The notes under the pieces were generated by a model. The model was not told the origin of the DNA. It ran no database searches and saw nothing but the letters and a program-made list of their open reading frames with translations. From an uncultured Sphingobacteriaceae bacterium (GTDB lineage: Bacteria; Bacteroidota; Bacteroidia; Sphingobacteriales; Sphingobacteriaceae), in contig CALNCF010000487.1 in the NCBI GenBank assembly GCA_937875035.1, positions 1 through 29,613 on the forward strand: 29,613 nucleotides of DNA, written 5' to 3'. A program made the position numbers and the translations under genes. The stretch's first letter is position 1. Every line of letters begins with the position of its first letter. Of the stretch, positions 15,621-23,310 are shown in pieces.

Positions 15621-16749
15621 AAAGATCCTCTGGATCTTCCTGTCGTTGCTCATTACCGCAAACATCCTGGTATGGATCACCGGAACCACCTATATCTATA
15701 AGGCGCTTATTTACCAACAGCCCAATATCGACGACCTGGACCTGTTCCCTCACCGTACCATCAGCAATACTTCATCTGCTGAACCCTGGAAGATCTCATC
15801 ACATAAGAACGAAACGCCTTTAAGCGATACGCTGCGAAAAGTACTGGAACAGAACCAGTCGGTAGCTTACCTCGTTATCAAAAATGATTCGGTGCTGTAT
15901 GAAGAATACTGGGACGGCTATTCGGATTCTTCCGCTTCAAATTCATTCTCGATGGCCAAAAGCATCGTGAGCATCCTGGTGGGCATAGCGATCGATGAGG
16001 GGAAGATCCATTCGGTGAACGAGCCGGTGGGCAATTACCTGCCCGGGTTCGGCCAGGGGGAAAAGGCTTCCATCACCATTAAGGACGTGCTGAATATGGC
16101 TTCAGGGCTCAGCTTTATGGAATCCTATTCCACACCGTTCAATAATACGACCGATGCTTATTATGGCAAGAACCTGGAAAGGCTGATCGGTTCTCTTACC
16201 GTGATCGAAACACCGGGAACCATTAACCGCTACAAAAGCGGGGATACCCAGGTACTCGAATTACTCTTAAAGAAAGTGACCGGCCAAAGCATCTCGGATT
16301 ATGCTTCGGAAAAGCTCTGGAGCCGGATCGGGGCGGAGCATGATGCCTACTGGAGCCTTGATCATACCGATGGCGATGAGAAAGCGTACTGCTGCTTTTA
16401 TTCGAATGCCCGCGATTTCGCGCGGCTGGGTAAGCTTTATCTTCAAAATGGCCGGTGGGATTCGGCACAGGTGGTTTCTTCAGAATGGGTGCAACAATCC
16501 TTAAGTCCGAATATGCTGCCGGATGAACATGGCGCCCTTACTTCTAATTATGGCCTTCAATGGTGGATCTACCAGGATGAGCATGTAAAGGGATTCTATG
16601 CGCGCGGGATTCTGGGGCAATATATTGTGGTCCTGCCTGAGCAAAACATGCTCCTGGTACGTTTGGGCAAGAAAAGATCGGAGGAGAAGATCAACGGCCA
16701 TCCTGCTGATGTGGTAACATTTATTCAAGAATCTGTCAAAATCTTCTAA
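15595..16749 (+). CDS. Membrane-anchored serine hydrolase, class C beta-lactamase family
   Basis: The 384-residue protein begins with a basic stretch and one membrane-spanning segment (about 11-33, ILWIFLSLLITANILVW), which should anchor it facing the periplasm. The catalytic domain has the SxxK motif SMAK (Ser119, Lys122) in SFSMAKSIVSILVG, the second motif YKS (Tyr213), and RGILGQYIVVLPEQN in place of the KTG box. These define the beta-lactamase/DD-peptidase/esterase superfamily; the real substrate (peptidoglycan, ester or amide) cannot be predicted, and antibiotic resistance should not be assumed. The ATG is the only start that keeps the anchor, so the 26-bp overlap with lipB seems real and suggests coupled translation. 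Confidence 0.9.
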   Translation: MKKKTPVYKKILWIFLSLLITANILVWITGTTYIYKALIYQQPNIDDLDLFPHRTISNTSSAEPWKISSHKNETPLSDTLRKVLEQNQSVAYLVIKNDSVLYEEYWDGYSDSSASNSFSMAKSIVSILVGIAIDEGKIHSVNEPVGNYLPGFGQGEKASITIKDVLNMASGLSFMESYSTPFNNTTDAYYGKNLERLIGSLTVIETPGTINRYKSGDTQVLELLLKKVTGQSISDYASEKLWSRIGAEHDAYWSLDHTDGDEKAYCCFYSNARDFARLGKLYLQNGRWDSAQVVSSEWVQQSLSPNMLPDEHGALTSNYGLQWWIYQDEHVKGFYARGILGQYIVVLPEQNMLLVRLGKKRSEEKINGHPADVVTFIQESVKIF

Positions 16750-16828
16750 AAACCTATTATAGACCTGATTTTCGGCATTTTTCTAAAACAATCCTCTGAT
16801 TTTGCGCTAATTATAATAATTATTTCTA

Positions 16829-16836
16829 TATCTTTG
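16829..16836 (+). promoter_or_regulatory. Promoter of the lipoprotein gene
   Basis: TATCTTTG exactly matches the TAnnTTTG box, and a TTTG lies 24 bp upstream at 16801-16804 as a somewhat distant -33 element. The surrounding region is AT-rich. Predicted start near 16840 gives a leader of about 39 nt. Confidence 0.65.
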
Positions 16837-16878
16837 CGATCGACTAAACAACAATTTAGAAAACCATATTAAAAAATT

Positions 16879-17457
16879 ATGAAAAAGCAATTTATATCTG
16901 CTCTCTCTCTGGCTGCAGTGTTAGTATCGGCAACTTTGTTTACTTCTTGCGACGAAGACAGTCCAAAAATTACATTGAATGTTCCTTACAGCATTACAAC
17001 CAGCACCCTAAAAGCAGATACAACCTCGTTCATCGGAACTAAAGAATTAGATTCCATGATCCTTGAAGGCAACCTTGATTCTGTTCTTGCTGCCAACAGC
17101 ATCAACAAAGAAAACGTAACCGGTATTACTATAAACGGTGTAGAATTAGATGCAGTTGATGCAAACGGCGCCGCCTTATCAACAGGTAACTTTGCCGGGT
17201 TAGGCCAGGTTCAGACTTCTATCACCTTACCTACTGACGGAATCGAGCATTTATTCGCGTACAACAATGCGGTAAGACAAGATACTTCTTCAATTGCATT
17301 AACAGTTCAACCGAACTTCCAGATCATCGATTACCTGAAAGCTCCTGCATTCATTATTAAAGCTAAAGGAACTACAGTTGCTCCGATCACTGATGTAAAA
17401 TTCTTCAAAGCTACGATCAGCTTAACGATCAAAGCTCAGACAGGAAGCGCTGAATAA
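16879..17457 (+). CDS. Lipoprotein of unknown function, probably surface-exposed
   Basis: The 192-residue protein has a type II signal peptide (MKKQFISALSLAAVLVSATLFTSC) with lipidated Cys24, followed at once by DEDS. Several negative residues straight after the cysteine resemble the lipoprotein export signal that sends Bacteroidota lipoproteins to the cell surface. The mature part is rich in Thr, Ser, Asp and beta-branched residues and seems to form beta structure. No enzyme motif is visible. It is a single-gene unit with its own promoter box and a strong terminator, and its lower GC than neighbouring genes may reflect high expression or a different origin. Confidence 0.8.
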   Translation: MKKQFISALSLAAVLVSATLFTSCDEDSPKITLNVPYSITTSTLKADTTSFIGTKELDSMILEGNLDSVLAANSINKENVTGITINGVELDAVDANGAALSTGNFAGLGQVQTSITLPTDGIEHLFAYNNAVRQDTSSIALTVQPNFQIIDYLKAPAFIIKAKGTTVAPITDVKFFKATISLTIKAQTGSAE

Positions 17458-17477
17458 TCAGCCTTAACTTATCAAAT

Positions 17478-17511
17478 AAAAAAGCCTTCCGGAATCCGGA
17501 AGGCTTTTTTT
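17478..17511 (+). terminator. Strong terminator after the lipoprotein gene
   Basis: GCCTTCCGG (17484-17492) pairs perfectly with CCGGAAGGC (17496-17504) over a three-base loop. A flanking A run pairs with a seven-T tail. Confidence 0.95.
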
Positions 17512-17654
17512 GTACCCATATTTATCTGCTATGCTTTGCACGATCAGAGCCAACCATCAGTTAAAGCGCAAAGCATTTGACAGGCAGCGCATCGAATATG
17601 AATCTTATCCATCTACTATTATCTGCCTGTATTGTGCTGTTTCATACATAAAAC

Positions 17655-17683
17655 AAAAGCCCCGCCAGATGTGGCAGGGCTTT
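17655..17683 (-). terminator. Terminator of groESL
   Basis: On the minus strand AAAGCCCTGCCA pairs with a partner reading GGCGGGGCTTT (one G-T pair) over a short loop, followed by TTTTGTTTT. It lies about 22 bp after the groEL stop. Confidence 0.9.
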
Positions 17684-17704
17684 CCTATATGCGTTGTGAA
17701 AGGA

Positions 17705-19345
17705 TTACATCATGCCGCCCATGCCACCCATACCTGGGGCACCCATAGCTCCTGCACCCTTATCTTCTTCCGGCTCATCAGCTAACACACACTCGGTGGT
17801 TAACAGCATGGAAGCGATAGACGCTGCATTCTCCAATGCGACACGCGATACTTTCGTCGGATCGATCACACCTGCAGAGATGAGGTTTTCGTATACATCT
17901 GTTCTCGCATTGTAACCATAATCCGCTTTACCTTCTTTTACCTTCTGTACAACGATCGATCCTTCCAGACCTGCGTTGTGACAGATCTGACGAAGAGGCT
18001 CTTCGATCGCTCTCTTAACGATCGCCATACCCGTAGTTTCATCTTCGTTCAAACCTTTCATTTCGTCCAATGATTCGATCGCACGGATGTAAGCTACACC
18101 ACCACCCGCAACAATACCTTCTTCAACCGCAGCACGTGTTGCATGTAAAGCATCATCCACACGGTCTTTCTTCTCTTTCATCTCTACTTCGGTAGCAGCG
18201 CCTACATACAGTACAGCCACACCGCCGGCTAATTTCGCCAGTCTTTCCTGTAATTTCTCTTTATCGTAATCGGAAGTTGTTGTTTCGATCTGCGTTTTGA
18301 TCTGGTTCACTCTCGCTGCGATCTCTTCTTTCTTACCACCACCATTGATGATCGTAGTATTATCCTTGTCGATCAGCACTTTCTCTGCCTGTCCGAGGTA
18401 TGTCAGATCAGCATTTTCTAATTTATAACCTCTTTCTTCGGAGATAACGGTTCCACCTGTTAAGATGGCGATGTCTTCCAGCATCGCTTTCCTTCTGTCG
18501 CCGAAACCAGGCGCTTTTACAGCAGCTACTTTCAGAGAGCCACGGATCTTATTCACTACCAGTGTTGCCAGGGCTTCACCATCAAGATCTTCAGAGATGA
18601 TCACCAAAGGACGGCCTGTCTGTACTTGTTTTTCCAGAACAGGAAGCAGTTCCTTCATAGAGGAGATTTTTTTATCGTAGATCAGGATATACGGGTTTTC
18701 TAACTCCGCTTCCATTTTATCGGCATTGGTTACGAAGTACGGAGACAGGTAACCACGGTCGAACTGCATACCTTCCACTGTTTTCACTTCTGTTTCGGTA
18801 CCCTTTGCTTCTTCCACGGTGATCACACCATCCTTACCTACCTTTGCCATCGCATCAGCAATCAGGGTTCCGATCACTTCGTCGTTGTTGGCAGAGATCG
18901 ATGCAACCTGCTTGATCTTATTGTTATCAGATCCAACCGTTTGAGATTGAGTCTGCAGGTTCCTGATCACCGCTGCTACCGCTTTGTCGATACCGCGTTT
19001 CAGATCCATTGGGTTTGCACCCGCTGCTACGTTCTTGATACCCGCAGTGATAATCGCCTGTGCCAATACAGTCGCAGTTGTCGTACCGTCACCAGCGATA
19101 TCCGCTGTTTTAGACGCTACTTCTTTCACCATCTGCGCACCCATATTCTCCATCGCATCTTTCAGCTCTACTTCTTTTGCTACGGTTACACCATCCTTGG
19201 TAATTAAAGGCGCACCGAATTTTTTGTCGATGATGACATTACGTCCTTTAGGGCCTAATGTTACTTTTACTGCATTTGCCAAAGCATCCACTCCTCTTTT
19301 CAGAGCGTCGCGTGCTTCCACATTGTATTTTACTTGTTTTGCCAT
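17705..19345 (-). CDS. groL: Chaperonin GroEL (Hsp60)
   Basis: GroEL forms the double-ring folding chamber that works with GroES and ATP. The 546-residue protein starts MAKQVKYNVEARDALKRG, has the ATP-binding DGTTTATVLAQAI and the conserved NAGLEGSIVVQKV, and ends in the GGM repeat tail GMGGMGGMM. Length and motifs are standard. It follows groES by 93 bp; this gap holds a stable hairpin (19368-19403). A terminator follows the stop. It is the only copy in the window. Confidence 0.98.
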   Translation of the reverse strand: MAKQVKYNVEARDALKRGVDALANAVKVTLGPKGRNVIIDKKFGAPLITKDGVTVAKEVELKDAMENMGAQMVKEVASKTADIAGDGTTTATVLAQAIITAGIKNVAAGANPMDLKRGIDKAVAAVIRNLQTQSQTVGSDNNKIKQVASISANNDEVIGTLIADAMAKVGKDGVITVEEAKGTETEVKTVEGMQFDRGYLSPYFVTNADKMEAELENPYILIYDKKISSMKELLPVLEKQVQTGRPLVIISEDLDGEALATLVVNKIRGSLKVAAVKAPGFGDRRKAMLEDIAILTGGTVISEERGYKLENADLTYLGQAEKVLIDKDNTTIINGGGKKEEIAARVNQIKTQIETTTSDYDKEKLQERLAKLAGGVAVLYVGAATEVEMKEKKDRVDDALHATRAAVEEGIVAGGGVAYIRAIESLDEMKGLNEDETTGMAIVKRAIEEPLRQICHNAGLEGSIVVQKVKEGKADYGYNARTDVYENLISAGVIDPTKVSRVALENAASIASMLLTTECVLADEPEEDKGAGAMGAPGMGGMGGMM

Positions 19346-19367
19346 TTGTTTACGTGTTTAATTTGAG

Positions 19368-19403
19368 ATGAGCTGTCGAATGCCAGGCGGCATTCATGCT
19401 CAT
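19368..19403 (-). other. Hairpin between groES and groEL
   Basis: GAATGCC (19378-19384) and GGCATTC (19389-19395) form a seven-bp stem with a four-base loop. ATGAGC (19368-19373) and GCTCAT (19398-19403) extend it by six bp beyond an internal loop. It ends 22 bases before the groEL start on the mRNA. It lacks a T tail, so it is more likely a processing or stability element than a terminator. Confidence 0.7.
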
Positions 19404-19438
19404 TATTTTACCATTAAAAATGTTGAACTCTGATTGAA

Positions 19439-19714
19439 TTACAGGATCGCGTAGATATCTGACTCACGCATGATCAAGTACTCTTTGCCTTCGTAAGTGA
19501 TCTCTGTACCGGCATATTTACCGTATAACACCTCATCACCTACTTTTACTGTAATAGGCTCATCTTTTTTGCCATTTCCAATTGCAACAACAGTTCCACG
19601 CTGTGGTTTTTCTTTTGCAGTATCAGGGATATAAATACCTGAAGCCGTTTTTTCTTCAGCAGGAGCAGCTTCTACCACTACTCGGTCTGCGATTGGTTTA
19701 ATATTTAATGCCAT
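19439..19714 (-). CDS. groES: Co-chaperonin GroES (Hsp10)
   Basis: GroES caps the GroEL chamber. The correct start is the ATG at 19714, giving a 91-residue protein MALNIKPIADRVVVE with the mobile loop EKTASGIYIPDTAKEKP and the end YLIMRESDIYAIL. An upstream in-frame ATG at 19849 would add 45 residues unrelated to the family and cross the secG terminator, so it is rejected. The gene is first in the groES-groEL unit and is preceded by the secG terminator, so it must have its own promoter. No CIRCE operator and no TAnnTTTG box are visible upstream. Confidence 0.98.
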   Translation of the reverse strand: MALNIKPIADRVVVEAAPAEEKTASGIYIPDTAKEKPQRGTVVAIGNGKKDEPITVKVGDEVLYGKYAGTEITYEGKEYLIMRESDIYAIL

Positions 19715-19831
19715 AGTTATATATAAGTTTATTACGTGTACCGTATCATCATTTGTTGTGCCAAGCGGCTTTTTACGCCAAATTTTCCATGAAACCTGAA
19801 AGTTATTCCTTGTCCGGTGACAGGATGACAC

Positions 19832-19860
19832 AAAAAAAGCAGGCTTCACAACCTGCTTCT
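19832..19860 (-). terminator. Terminator of the miaB-secG operon
   Basis: On the minus strand AAGCAGG (19858-19852) pairs with CCTGCTT (19843-19837) over an eight-base loop, ending in a T run (19838-19832). It lies about 24 bp after the secG stop. Confidence 0.88.
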
Positions 19861-19883
19861 GTTTTTATTTGCGTTACCGCGAA

Positions 19884-20234
19884 TTATTTTGCTGAATAAG
19901 CGCCGGCAGGTGCGGCAGCCGGTGAAGGCTGAGGAACCGCTGGTTGCTGTGGCAACTGTGCGTTATCAATTTGTTCCTGGATGGCTGAATTCTCGATATT
20001 CGCGTCTTCACCGTCCGGTTTAAACATATTCATGCTTAAGCAGATCACTAATAAAGCGATTGCCAGTGACCAGGTTGCTTTCTCCAGGAAGTCGCCTGTT
20101 TTCTTTACGCCCATGATCTGGTTCGAAGCTGCAAAATTAGAAGCCAGTCCACCACCTTTAGGGTTTTGAATTAATACTACCAGTGTAAGTAATACACAAA
20201 TAATAATTGCCAGGATGATTAAAAAGTAATACAT
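19884..20234 (-). CDS. secG: Preprotein translocase subunit SecG
   Basis: SecG is the small accessory subunit of the SecYEG channel. The 116-residue protein has two membrane segments (about 2-22 and 50-70) with the conserved loop VLIQNPKGGGLASNFAASNQIMG between them. The C-terminal tail is rich in Pro, Gln and Ala, as is common in this phylum. It is the last gene of the operon, 6 bp after the acidic protein gene, and is followed by a terminator. Confidence 0.96.
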   Translation of the reverse strand: MYYFLIILAIIICVLLTLVVLIQNPKGGGLASNFAASNQIMGVKKTGDFLEKATWSLAIALLVICLSMNMFKPDGEDANIENSAIQEQIDNAQLPQQPAVPQPSPAAAPAGAYSAK

Positions 20235-20240
20235 TTTATC

Positions 20241-21482
20241 TTAACTAATTTGATTTTCGGATTTGATTTTTTCAATAAGGTTCGCAAAGTAAGACTTTTT
20301 TTCGGGATATTTCAAACTTAATTTTTCATACGCCTGTATCGCTTTCGGATAAAGACGCTGAGCCATATAAATCTGGGCCAGGGTTTCCGTTACCGGGATA
20401 TTCTGTTCTTCGGCACTGCGCTTGGCCTTGTTTTCCTGGCTTTCTTTCGTTGAATCCATCATCCGGATCACCGGATCGGTCTTAATGAAGCGGTCGATAA
20501 AGCTTGGCTCTTTTACTTCGGGGGCCGCTTCTTCTGTAATTTTCACCTCATTTTCAATGATATACCCTTCGTGAAACACATTTTCTACGATGAGCTGGTT
20601 GAGGTCATCGAGCTCGTTTTCGATGATCGAACGGATCTTCTGCGAGGTATCCAGCTTAATGCTCACCTTAGGCGGGGCGGGCTCTTCATTCCAGTCTCCA
20701 TGCGCTTCTGCCGCGGGAGCTGACAGCTTTTTCAGCCAGGCATTAAAGCTATGCTGCCCCTCATGAGATATCTCCGGCACTATATGAACAGGTGTTTCTT
20801 CGGTCGGCTCAGCAGCAGGCTCTGCTACTGCGACAAGAAATTCTTCAGGGCTTTGACTATCCTCATTTTGAGGCTCCGCGATCGATTCCGGTTCAGGTTC
20901 TGCAGCCACAGCAGGTTCCGGCGTATCATCCAAAGTAATCTCCTGTATCTCTTCCTCTGTTACTTCTTCTGTAATAACAGGTGCTTCTTCTACTAAAGCC
21001 TCTTCTATAAGCGGCACGATCTCTTCAACCTGCGGTGATACCAGCTCTTCGGTTATCTCTGCTTCCTGCGCGATGCTTTCTTCTTCAGCTATAAATTCCG
21101 TAGCCGGTTCATGTGGTACCGGTATTGGTGTTTCTTCTATTATCGGTATTTGTTCCGCTGATACCGATTCGGACATAAGAGCTTCTTCCGGAATTGTGAG
21201 CAACTCTTCTGTATGAACAGGCTCGGACCCGGCGATCTTCGTAACCGGAGGCTGTGTGTGGATCAGGTAATACAACACCTTACGATTAGGGGCATAGGCC
21301 GCCGCCAGCCGGAGCTGTGTATCGAAATAAATGCTATCCGTGTTTTTCAGCGCCTTTGCTTTCAGGATATGTAAGGCAGGGGCATAGGGGAACCGCTGAA
21401 CCAGACTATCCAGTTGTGCGATCTCCTCTTTTCCCATCCGGTCGGGATACGCAAGCCAGGTATGAAATTGCTCTTTATTCAC
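20241..21482 (-). CDS. Cytoplasmic acidic protein with terminal helical (TPR-like) segments
   Basis: No signal peptide or membrane segment is present in this 413-residue protein. Residues 1-75 form a small helical region (MNKEQFHTWLAYPDRM, then FPYAPALHILKAKALK). About residues 90-240 are a Glu-, Pro-, Ala- and Val-rich low-complexity stretch that should be disordered. The C-terminus has SFIDRFIKTDPVIR and then a TPR-like unit ending YPEKKSYFANLIEKIKSE. I recall this C-terminal pattern from Bacteroidota proteins without known function. It sits between lptE and secG with gaps of 2 and 6 bp, so it is translated with cell-envelope export genes; a link to envelope assembly is only an inference. 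Confidence 0.8.
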   Translation of the reverse strand: MNKEQFHTWLAYPDRMGKEEIAQLDSLVQRFPYAPALHILKAKALKNTDSIYFDTQLRLAAAYAPNRKVLYYLIHTQPPVTKIAGSEPVHTEELLTIPEEALMSESVSAEQIPIIEETPIPVPHEPATEFIAEEESIAQEAEITEELVSPQVEEIVPLIEEALVEEAPVITEEVTEEEIQEITLDDTPEPAVAAEPEPESIAEPQNEDSQSPEEFLVAVAEPAAEPTEETPVHIVPEISHEGQHSFNAWLKKLSAPAAEAHGDWNEEPAPPKVSIKLDTSQKIRSIIENELDDLNQLIVENVFHEGYIIENEVKITEEAAPEVKEPSFIDRFIKTDPVIRMMDSTKESQENKAKRSAEEQNIPVTETLAQIYMAQRLYPKAIQAYEKLSLKYPEKKSYFANLIEKIKSENQIS

Positions 21483-21484
21483 GG

Positions 21485-22039
21485 CTACCAGTTTACAAAA
21501 GACTTGTTAAAGATGTCATCCACCAGTTGAATATTGATCTGGCGAATCAATTCCGATTCCACATCATTCAGGTTCTTGTCACCGGGATAATCGGCAAAAC
21601 GGGTCAGGGTAGTTTCGTAATTCTTTTCTTCGTCTTTATTATTGATGTATTTAACCCGGATACTGATGCTCAGGCGGTTTTGCCCGGCAATTTCGTTTCC
21701 CTGGATCGCAATCGGCTTGCTGCTGTAATCGATGATCTGTCCTTCGAACTCCACATCGCCGTTTGCACGCACAATACCCAGGTTCGTGGAATTGATGATC
21801 CGTTCTTTCAGGGCTTCGGTAAACGCCTGGCTCAGGGTAGGGTTTACCAGGGGAGCATTATTTTCGAAATAAGCTACCGAAAATGTTTTGACATCCGCAG
21901 AAACAGATGCACCCGTAAAAGAGTACACGCCGCAGGCGCTGAGTGTAAGACTTACCAGGAGCGAACATACCAGGAGGTACAGGTTTCCGGCTGAGGATAA
22001 ATAAGAATGAGTACGTTTCAATATATCTGTTTTTATCAT
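21485..22039 (-). CDS. lptE: LPS-assembly lipoprotein LptE
   Basis: LptE plugs the LptD barrel that inserts lipopolysaccharide into the outer membrane. The 184-residue protein has an unusually long basic N-terminus, then a hydrophobic stretch and the lipobox LSAC with GVYSFTG directly after, the standard start of mature LptE in this phylum. The segments FSVAYFENNAPLVNPTLSQ and GEVEFEGQI-like sequence (GDVEFEGQIIDYSSKPIA) support the family. It could start at a later in-frame codon, because the first 20 residues are not needed for the signal. It lies 8 bp after the sigma-54 activator gene. Confidence 0.92.
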   Translation of the reverse strand: MIKTDILKRTHSYLSSAGNLYLLVCSLLVSLTLSACGVYSFTGASVSADVKTFSVAYFENNAPLVNPTLSQAFTEALKERIINSTNLGIVRANGDVEFEGQIIDYSSKPIAIQGNEIAGQNRLSISIRVKYINNKDEEKNYETTLTRFADYPGDKNLNDVESELIRQINIQLVDDIFNKSFVNW

Positions 22040-22047
22040 GAACCTAA

Positions 22048-23283
22048 TTAGCTCAGGTTGTATTCTTTGATTTTCCGATACAGGGTCCGTTCTGAGATAC
22101 CCAGCTCCCTGGCCGCATACTTACGTTTACCCTTGTGCTTTTTCAACGCTTTGCGGATCAGGTCGAGCTCGCGGTCTTCCAGCGAAAGTGTTTCTTCAAT
22201 CTCTTCTACCGGGTGCTGACGGTCGATCTGGTAAGGGCTGCCTGCGAAATTATTCGGACCGGCTACCGGTATCTGGATCGCGCCATCGCCGGAATGAAGC
22301 TCCTGATATAATTTATTTACCAGGGTAGGATTGTTCTCCAGGAAATCGGCGCGCGACTCGGTGCCTTTCAGCAGCTCCGCCACTACCTTTTTCAGGTCGA
22401 GCAGATCCTTCTTCATATCGAACAATACTTTATACAAAATATCACGCTCTGAAAAATCAGGCTCTCCGTTCTGCATCCTCACCGGCAGCTCCGATGTGCT
22501 TTGCTCGTAAGGTAGGTATTTCAGGAGGGTATGCGCATCCAGCAGGGGCTCACGTTCCAGCACCGCAATCTGTTCGGCGAGGTTCTTAAGCTGGCGGATA
22601 TTCCCAGGCCATTTATAATTGCTGAGTATTGCCTGCGCATCTTCGTTCAGCTGCACGATCGGGCTACGGTATTTACCGGAGAAGTCCGACATGAACTTCC
22701 GGAATAATAAATAAATATCTTCTTTACGCTCGCGCAGGGAGGGGATCTTTAACGGAACCGTATTCAAACGGTAATACAGGTCTTCCCTGAATTTCCCTTT
22801 CTGAACGGCATCGTATACATTCACATTCGTTGCCGCGACTACACGCACATTCGTTTTCTGCACTTTAGATGAGCCCACACGCAGGTATTCGCCCGTTTCG
22901 AGCACACGCAACAAACGCGCCTGTGTACCCAGGGGAAGCTCTGCCACCTCATCCAGGAAGATCGTCCCGCCGTTCACCACCTCAAAGTATCCTTTGCGCG
23001 CCTCATGCGCCCCGGTAAAGGAACCTTTTTCATGTCCGAAAAGCTCCGAATCGATGGTACCCTCGGGAATAGCGCCGCAGTTCACCGCGATGAAGGGACC
23101 GTGCTTGCGGGCGCTGAGCTGATGGATGATCTGTGAGAAAACCTCCTTACCACTTCCGCTTTCACCGGTAATCAATACCGAAATATCTGTAGGCGCCACC
23201 TGTACCGCTGTGTCAATGGCACGATTCAGCAGGGGTGAGTTCCCTATAATTCCAAACCTGTTCTTTATTTCCTGTAATTCCAT
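22048..23283 (-). CDS. Sigma-54-dependent transcriptional activator without a sensor domain
   Basis: This AAA+ activator opens sigma-54 promoters. From the ATG at 23283 the protein has 411 residues; a GTG at 23304 would add seven and is less likely. The AAA+ domain starts almost at once: Walker A GESGSGKE (40-47), the sigma-54 contact loop GSFTGA (87-92) in place of the commoner GAFTGA, and Walker B GGTIFLDE (105-112). A Fis-type helix-turn-helix is at the C-terminus (ARELGISERTLYRKIKEYNL). There is no receiver, GAF or PAS domain, so activity may be set by expression level or a partner protein. It lies 27 bp after miaB and 8 bp before lptE. Targets are unknown. Confidence 0.94.
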   Translation of the reverse strand: MELQEIKNRFGIIGNSPLLNRAIDTAVQVAPTDISVLITGESGSGKEVFSQIIHQLSARKHGPFIAVNCGAIPEGTIDSELFGHEKGSFTGAHEARKGYFEVVNGGTIFLDEVAELPLGTQARLLRVLETGEYLRVGSSKVQKTNVRVVAATNVNVYDAVQKGKFREDLYYRLNTVPLKIPSLRERKEDIYLLFRKFMSDFSGKYRSPIVQLNEDAQAILSNYKWPGNIRQLKNLAEQIAVLEREPLLDAHTLLKYLPYEQSTSELPVRMQNGEPDFSERDILYKVLFDMKKDLLDLKKVVAELLKGTESRADFLENNPTLVNKLYQELHSGDGAIQIPVAGPNNFAGSPYQIDRQHPVEEIEETLSLEDRELDLIRKALKKHKGKRKYAARELGISERTLYRKIKEYNLS

Positions 23284-23310
23284 ATAGATCCTTTCTTTAG
23301 GCACTATCCC

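Noticed and set aside
17531..17576. Nine-base inverted repeat ATGCTTTGC / GCAAAGCAT with a 28-base spacer
   Set aside because: It lies between two terminators, away from any start; no T run, no gene and no second copy noticed, so chance is plausible.
19715..19849. Longer groES start at 19849
   Set aside because: The extra 45 residues are unlike GroES and the region includes the secG terminator; MALNIKP at 19714 is the family start.
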